Notes under the pieces: generated by a model
Seen by the model: only the letters and a program-made list of their open reading frames with translations
Told to the model about the DNA's origin: nothing
The model's database searches: none
Translations under genes and position numbers: made by a program
Source of the DNA: Ligula intestinalis
Taxonomy: Eukaryota > Platyhelminthes > Cestoda > Diphyllobothriidea > Diphyllobothriidae
Direction: 5' to 3'
DNA: 64,000 nt
Assembly: GCA_036362985.1 (NCBI GenBank)
Contig: JAYGXS010000004.1
Coordinates: 20,608,342 to 20,672,341 of the forward strand
Shown: positions 36,301 to 45,300 of the stretch, one piece after another
Layout of the letters: every line of letters begins with the position of its first letter
How positions within the stretch are numbered: position 1 is the stretch's first letter

Positions 36301-39300
36301 AAGAGACGGAGAAAAGCCGCGACCTCAGCCAGCTTGAGCCAAATGTCCACGAGGATGAGTTGGGTGCCTGGCTAGAAGCTGTAGGTGAACAGATGCTGAC
36401 AGTCATGCGGAGAAACGCCGCAGTCGGGTATGGACGGGTTGAGCCAGTGTTGGTACTGGCGAAAGACCATTGAGTAGCCACTGCGTAGTTGAGCCAGCGT
36501 ACAGCGACTGACCTTCGGAAGTTGTTGTTATGAGGCCGCAATCGGAGGCGGATAGCCGCCTAAAAGGACCGGGAATGGTAACCTTGTTTTTCCTCGACAA
36601 CGTCTCGCTAGTGAGGAAGCCTGTCTTAGTGGAAGAGCCATCAACAGGTAGATCCGAGAGAGACGAGGCGACAGTTTCCTCGTAGAGAGCTCTAATAGAC
36701 GACCGAACGTTGTGGCTGGGCTCAGGAGCGTGGCAACAATGGTGATTAGGATGGCCGGGTTGCGAACAAGTCCACCAGATCTGCTGGCCTAAGAGGGAAA
36801 CAGCAGACGCGTCTCCGTCGCGTTCCCACCCGCCCTCACGGCGGCCAAGGTCTGCTACACCCATCTCCCTACGTTGGATCTTTACTTCTGTCATGACACC
36901 TGGTCCAGGATTAAAAGAGAGGAAGAGAGTGTGTTTGGCAAGTGCAGCGCGAGTCGACTGTCAAGAGTCTGCCAGTCACCGTCTCTGCGCCCGCCCTGTT
37001 GTAGGGCCCGCAGTGGACATCGTCGGAATCTACTGTCGTACTATCCTTTCCTTACCATATACATTTACTGCCTGACCAACAACCCGAGTCACACACACAC
37101 ACATGGGGGCGCACCGAAGCCGATAGTTAAACTTGAATGCTGGAAGCACCGGCTTTAAAGAACCGGCAGGATTGATACTAGAGGCCCCTAAAATCCTGTC
37201 GACTTTAAAAAAAAAAACTACTTTTAAATGTTCGGTAGCCTGATCCTAAAATGTTTCGTTAAATCCAACTAATAAGAGGACGAATTTCCATTGTCGTTAA
37301 ACTCCGCCTGCATAAGGTTAAGTTCCCTCGATTAACATTCGTATCCTGCGCAACAGAAGTTTATGTTGATGGAATTTTATTCGATTTTAGCATTTAATAT
37401 TTTTGATCACTTCCGCCACAATTACCTATTAATTTACGCTCACTAGCCAAGAATTAAATGTTTGACCATGAAATATCTTAAGCAGTTGGGCGGGGGCATA
37501 GATATCTAGAGAGGCCATACAAATAAATTTTGCCAAAGAACCTTCCACCTGCCAACATTCATTTTCTTATTTGTATTCACCAGTTAGTGAGGTCCCGGTG
37601 ACCAGAGTTCGGCCACGTGCTCTGTTTTTCAGTGAGATAGACGCTTTGTTAGTTGAACCGCTAAATCATGTTCCATCAGCGGCGTACAGGAATAGTCAGG
37701 ACTAGGTCAGAAAGGCTTCCAACGCCCACACATGGTTGTAGAATGAAATATTGGAGGCCCTGTTCGCATTCAGTCCTGTAATTAGTCGAGACAGTCGGAA
37801 GCCATTCCAACCTAACATTTTTGCAGTCTTGCATTGCTAGTAGCATATTTTCTCAACTTCGGACATTTTTACTCATCTCAACGTGGTCTATAATGACGAA
37901 GAAGACTTGTCGACCATCAGCAGCCTTTGTTTATTTGTCTTGTGGAATTGTTATTCAAAGGCGTTGATAAGTTGATGTCAAAATTTTCGCCCCCGGAAGA
38001 ACCCCGTCGGAAATACCGCCGATAATAGAGCGTACCATACCATACATAAAGGACACTTTAGAAACGGTTAAGAGAATTACTGTGGAACTAGGCTTTGAAT
38101 TTCCCACTGGCCCAAAGCTATCATGCGCAACAGAAGGATAAAAGTCAATTACCGTCTATTTCTCAGTGAGCAGTTTGATGTAATGTAGCGTATCTCCTGC
38201 CTACACTGCCCACAGATCGGACTGAAAGCGTTCTCGGATCTCATGCATACATGAGCATAGGACGGAGTCACGAATGATCACAAGTAGCCACCCATACCTT
38301 CGATAGGGGGTCTCGAATTTAACTTTGCAGTCATCAAAATAATGACTCATACCGGGAGAAAGCCAAACCGTGCGTTGATTGAAGCTTTGACTTTGGATTC
38401 AAACTCAGTCAGTTGATGTATTGATTAGACACTGGCCTGCAGAATCCTGCGTAATCACCTCCACACCCGTGACAGTAGTCGTTGTCTGGAAAACAACGAT
38501 AACGACCACCCATTCTGTCGCTACTTTTATCCCTGACCACGGACTCCTGTACGAGTGTCAAAGTTCGAACACATGACCTAATGACTCCGGTTCTCGACCA
38601 ATCTTCCTTAATCCTGAAATTCGGGCATTCGTCTTCGTGTTTTAAAAAATTTAATAGATTGCTCACTCTATTTGGCAAGCCTCCATTGTGTTGGTGAGAA
38701 CCAGGAGGAGGTGTTTTTGCCTTCAATTCCATTTATGCCCTAATATGCTGAATTGCGGTTATTTAAACCCACATCTCTACAAGGTAAGTGCTACTGCTAT
38801 TTTCTGCAGTTTCTCATCAGTTCCAATCCTCACTGCCTTTCTTTTGGCAAAAGTTAAGGATTGGACTGTCTTTAGAAGTCCTTTTGTCCTTGACTTAAAA
38901 CAATAGCCCATTTTTAAATTTTCAGTATTACAACTTTCCTTTTTTCGTTAAATTCCATCAATATAAGGTCGAATTTCCCTTTTATCGTTTAATTCGGCCG
39001 AGATAACGCTGAATTTCCTTCAATTAGCATCAGTATCCTGCGAAACAGGAGTTTATGTTGATGGATTTTGTTCTGCTTAGGACATTGAAACAAATATAAG
39101 TTTCTTTAATTTACTATCTCTTGATCACTTCCAACACAATTAATTATTCATTTACACTAACTAACCAAGAATTAACTGTTTGACCACAAAATACGTTACA
39201 GTTGGTCGGGAGAATATATATTCAGGGGGCCCTACAAAACAGTTTTGCCAAGTTAATTTGGTCGTCCAATTTAGATACCCCCAGCTTCTAGTCCCGTGGT

Positions 39301-42300
39301 TATTTTTAGCTTTAATTTATTTAATTGGTTTGATTTTAGTTCAGTTTAGTTAGATACCTCTAAAGTTAGATAGATATAATTAAATAAATACTGTATACTA
39401 AACCAACATTAACTCAAATAAACTACACTAAAATTAAACTAATAAACTAAAAACTGAACTAATATCAGACAGAATTCTGGAGCTACGGGGTATCTAAGGT
39501 GGGCGCCTAAGTTAACTTTCACTTTTCTTTTTGGTGATGCACAACTTGACGCGTGTTGTCTCTCCTCCCCCCTTTCCATCCAGCTTGTTCCAGAAATCGC
39601 TCAGGAAATGATCTTCAACGCCATTGATACGCTTTATGCTCCTCCCCTCGGCGGTCCGGCCTGTGATCGGCGCAAGTACACGGCTAGCACGAAAGAAGCC
39701 ACTTTTGTGTCCCTCGGAACTCGCAAGAGACTGGTCAAGATCCGTCGGCTACTGCTGCACAGTCGCGCAGAAGACGGTCTCAAACCCACGCTGTACACCT
39801 TCAAGTATCATCCTCGCTCGAAGTTGAAGGTATGCTGAGGGGTGCGAGGGCAGTCGATTTTACTACCTTGCTATTTACCTACTGTCGTTGCTCTCTTCCG
39901 CAAAATTTATCTTCCTGACCAGGTGTCTGCGATGCTAGCAACATTCTCTGACCTCGGAGTGACCAAATTAGCGATAGCTCTAGTAAGACTAGCGCTTGAG
40001 CCCCATCGCGATCTGATTGGCTTCGGGGCACAGTGAATCTGTCTTAGTTAATAGGCCTGCCAACGGATGATAATCCATCATTTCAAAATGCTGTCAATGT
40101 TGGCAGCCACATTGACTAATCCAACTTTGGCGCACTTGAGTAATTTGACCGAGCCAGTTGTGCACAAGTCGATGACTTGGTAGTATTCTTCTGACCTACG
40201 AGAGCTGGACTCGCTTAGGCTGTCAGTGCACTGTATTCGAACTAGCGTACGGCATATATTGCGGGGGTATTGAGTGAATGAGTACTTAGATCAAGTGTGA
40301 AAAATTGAGGCTCTTATCTGGGGCACCGTAGCTCAGGTGACTAGGAAGTTCGGTGCATTCAAGCTTTGCCCTTGCTGCCGTTGGTTTGAATGTCGACGAG
40401 GCCGCCAAGTCTTTGCGGAAATGCGAAACTAATAGCGTGCCTGACTGGGACTTCTATCTCTGATTCTGATTCGAAGACCAAATTGCTCCCCGGCGCCTAA
40501 TTTCGTCGCAAGTACACTCAAGCGTACTAAACGGGATTTCGTCATATTCTTCATAAAACTGGTTGCTATAGGATGCTAACATGTTTCATGTCGACGCCTT
40601 CTGTCACAGTTGTTTATAGGATATTCATGTCAGCTACCCACACGACATTTTTTATTTCACATCGTCTGGGAGCTGATTTCTCCTGAAGACTCCAGTTCGA
40701 CTGACCAAATTATTACGCACATTTTGCCCTTCAGAGGAAGTATCCCTTCATGAGTCGACTATCGCTCGAAACGGAAGCTCAGTGGATAGACACCGCAGCC
40801 GTGTCCTCAGACAATCTTACTGCCTATGTGGCACAGACTCTCGGCAGCAGTAAGATGCCAGCGCCAGGCACTGAACCTCCCCCTCCGGTAACGGCAGCAC
40901 CACCAGAAGAAATTGTTGACACCTCTGCCACTACCTCCTCGACCAACGTCGTCCTTCTTCCACCTGGTCCGCTTGTTCAGCTTCCCGACTGCAGATGTCA
41001 GAACCTTTTACCGCCCAACGCAGCAACTCTGCAGGCCTTCAAAACCCTCCTTGTTTGGGCCTCGAAGATGCCGAAGGATACGGAACAGTTGCCGGAACTC
41101 TTTTTACACAATCGGTTGGTCGTACTTCCACTGTTCGTCTTATTTGAAATGTGCTTTTTTGCAATCAGTCAAAAGCATACTCGGTTCATAGGCGGTCTGA
41201 GTCGATCCGTAATCCTAGGCGAGCCGTTGGGCATACACTGGACACTAAATTAGGTCCACTTCAGGGAGCATTTGTTTTTTATGAATGCTAAGTATGCTAT
41301 TGTCTCCTGCGTAATCACCATCCTAAAAGTTGCTGTAGATTCACTTGTTCACATTTAATCACTTTTATATGGCTTGTACAGGTGAAACTGATACTTTATT
41401 TACAATCAAAATATTGACCCAAGTCTTTGCCCTGCTTTCCATGTTATTTCAGCAAGAATCTTGAATCAACATTATCTCTGAGCGAAGGAAGCGTTCTTCT
41501 GCCCGCTCCGAAACGTACGTTAGTGTAGTACCTTTTCGATTTTAAGCCTCGGCCATTAGCTAAGGAAAGCATACTTTCTAAATTTTGCTTCTCGGTTTAT
41601 TCTTCATCTCGTAGCGATTACAGTAGCCTCTGGGAGGTCGATTGGCGTTAGCACGTCCCTCATTTATCCATTGCTCCATTTTGTCTTTCCCTTGTTGATG
41701 TGACTTCTATGCGGTGGAGCGTGTTCCACCTTTTAGTATGATTTCTAAAGGACTCAACACTAGGCCTTTTCTGCAAATAAGCTTGCCAGCAGACAGCTTC
41801 ACTGATCGAAGCCCGTGGCCTACTCTAGCGCTGTTGTGGTCTGTCAAAGCTGAAGAATTCAGTCTTTCATTTATGGTTCTGACGGATGGGCGGGGTTAAC
41901 TCTCTCTTGACGCAGGGCCCAGGCGGCGGCAGGGGAGTATGCGGTAGATGCCGCGCAGTTTGATTCTCACGATAACCTAATTCATGCATAAGTCTTCGTC
42001 GCTGCGCACACTACGCTCTGGGGCACACGGTTGGTTGATTGGTTGGTTGGTATCCCTTGTTGGATCAGGGGTCCCCGCTAGAGTCCAGACTGGGTACAGT
42101 TGGGAGATGGAGAAAAGCCGCGACCTCAGCCGGCTTGAACCAAGGATCCACGGGGGTAAGTTGGGTGCCTGGCCGGCAACTGCGGGCGAAGAGGCGCCGG
42201 CAGTCATGCGGCAAGAAGCAGCTGTCGGGACAGCTATCGGGTGTAGACGGATCGAGTCGGTGTTGGTACTGGCGAAGGAGAATGCAGTAGGCACTGCGTA

Positions 42301-45300
42301 GCTGCGCCAGGGTACAGCGAGTGACCCCCGGGAGATGTCGTTCCGAGGCCGCATTTGGAGGTGGATAGCCACCCAAAAGGACCGGGGGTGGTAGCTGAAT
42401 TTTGCGTCCAAAATAGCTCTCTGGTGCAGACAATAGAAGCCCGTCTTGATGTCAGAGCCATCAACGGGTAGATCCGAGAGAGACGAGGCGACAGCTGCCT
42501 TGTGGAGAGCTCGAATAGACAATCGAACGTTGTGGGTAGGTTCAGGAGCGTGGCAACGATGATCATTCAAATGGCCAGGTCGTGAACAGGTCTACCAGAA
42601 CTGCTGGCCTAAGAGTTTGCTGTTAGGGGCGACCGGCAGGACAGAAGCCTCTGCATGAAGGTGATCCATAGGCGACATTTTATAGCAGCCCGTGATCGTG
42701 CGGAGGGCACCGTTATGTGCTGACTGAAGGCGTCGAAGGCTGGAGGAGCTGATTGTGCGAGACCAGACTGGTGCCGCATAGGGGCGTCGTTGGTAATGAC
42801 TGTCGAGCTGTCGATAGATAAAGAGAGATATGCTTTATTTAGAAAATTTCGTTCCAAACTTCCCAAAAAAAAGTCCTCCATTCACCGAAGGATAAAATGA
42901 GGCACACAAACCACATCATAGCGGGAGACCACCAACAGAATGCATAATGACGTAATCATCCGAATTTCGGTTCGGTCCCATGACGATGGTCACCCAGCTC
43001 AGTATTTTTGTCTTTTTGCAAACTTTAGGGCGATGCCTGTTCGTGTTTAAGGCATGTTTTATGGTATTCTATCCTCTATGCTTCATTTCGAGCCCGTTGC
43101 TTTAAATAGGTAATGGCTGCCAGGGAGGGGGGGAGGGTGTATGTCCTTCTGCACCTCGAGGCAGTTGGGTGTCCTTCATAAGTCGGCTATCGCTCAAAGC
43201 GGAAGCTCTGTGGGTAGACATCGCAGCTTCCTCCTCAGACAATCTTCTTGCCCACATGGCACAGACTCTGGGCACCAGTAAAATACCAACGCCAGCCAGA
43301 TCCCACCTCATCAGCCATTTTTAGCATAAATAGAAGCATCCCTGTCGATGGCTTCTTCACGTTATGCTATGGGGAGTCCACCTACCCAGCAGGGGTACAG
43401 CCTACCCTGTCGCTGGGCGCCCCATGTACCTGTTTAACCTCATCTGATGAACATCTTTATTGCCACGCCGAGAATACGTCTCACTGTTCTCTGTAGATGG
43501 TTTCTTTCGTGGATGGTTACCCCATGCTTCTGCTTGTCCCCGCTGTCCATCGCGCGTCTTTTTCGTCCTTCAGACTTCAAGTGGCTGGTTCAGAATTCGC
43601 CGATGGTTGCCTTCACATGGAGCTCTCCCAGTTTTCAACGTCTCCTCAGTACCTGTTTCTCCCTCTTTGTTTGGCCCTGCATTCTGGCTAATCTGCCTGC
43701 CTTCCCGATGGTCGATGAAGCCACAACAAGGATTGCTCTCTTGAAGTAAGTCCCTGCATGCATTTTGCACACCACCTTCCTGCTTTGATTTTGTGCCGTC
43801 TCGGGAAACGGCTGATTTTGGCCCAAATAAGCCCAAACATACCCACCACTTTTAGTTTTTTTTTCGGTCGCTTGTGCTTGCTTGGTTTTCGTCCTTTTTG
43901 TCAGATTTGGTGACTTACCCATTCGTCACCGTCACACAGATTGGTATTTGCTTTCCGTTTTTAAAATAAATACTGATCGAAATCTATTTGATCCGCACAA
44001 TTACCGCATCGGTTCGATCTTATCTCCGACCTGCCCAGCCTTTGAACATAGAAATAATTATATAGGGCCACCTGCATCTGATTTTGGCGTTACTAGACCA
44101 AACCGAGTATAGGTGGGTTCATAACGCGCGTTCGTCCGTCTGTGTGGAGTTTGTGCAAGTCCCTAAAGTCTGTCTATGTGCATGTGACACAAATTAGATG
44201 GGGTTCGTCCTGTATCGTTTGCTGCCTCCCATCTCATCACCGGCTGACGAGCAGGCTCGGATGCGTAAATAGTATATGGGCGAGGAAAGAATTTCGCAGC
44301 CCCATCTAAGAACTGACTCTGGAAGGAAAACTACCGAACAGTGCCTTTTTTTACTGCATACTGATTCTTCACGAGCACAAACATGACTACCTTCTGTGAG
44401 TAGTGATGCTAACAAATAATTAAGCAATCGCGGCTGCGTCCGGAAGCCCCGATACTTCTCTCCGTCCGGTATTAAGCGCGACTGGAGAGGCGTGTGCATT
44501 CAATGGGCCACAGAGATAGCCTGTCCCGTCCTCGAAGTTGTCATATCTAGTCTGATCGAATGCTAGTTCGACCTGTCGGAATCCGACCTTACCGCCTACG
44601 CATCTCCTGCTTTTCCATAGCGACGTATATTTTCATCGCCTGGTTTAGAATCTTGTGTACAGTAGTAGCCACAGACCATGCAATTTTAATAACTTTGTAT
44701 AAGTTTGATCATTACTCGAATACCAATTTGAATGCATTTAGGAAGATTAAGAAATAATAATGAACTGTATCAGGCATATTAGGTACTTAAAAGAACTATA
44801 GGAATTGCTAAGTGTTTGTAATGAAAAATAAAATTTTCTCGATAATCCCGTGATTTTGGAGACGTAAAAAGCTATAAATTAGAACAATAAATTTAGATAT
44901 TTTTTTAATTGAAAACTTGAAGCAACCACTTTCTATATGTAGAAAGAACTTTTCTTTAGTCAAGATATTCTGTTAACGTTAGTCTTACTGGATAAGTATT
45001 TATTGAATGTCATCAAGAAATTGTGTCATAATTTTCCTTGTTTTTACCCTCTTCTTTGATAAATTTATAAATTCTGCATTTGTTCGACGTTTACACCAAA
45101 GCCTTTTAAATAAGATAGATATAAAGAGTATTTACCGAAATAAAGTGTTTTCCCATATAAGTTTTAATAAATATGGCAACGTTTTTGATATACAGAAATG
45201 CCTCAAAACAGCAAAACGCATTGTCGGGTGTAAATCTTGTCCGCACTGGAGTTGTGAAACTACTATTCCTAAGATTAATAAAAAAAACTTTCCATAAAAG

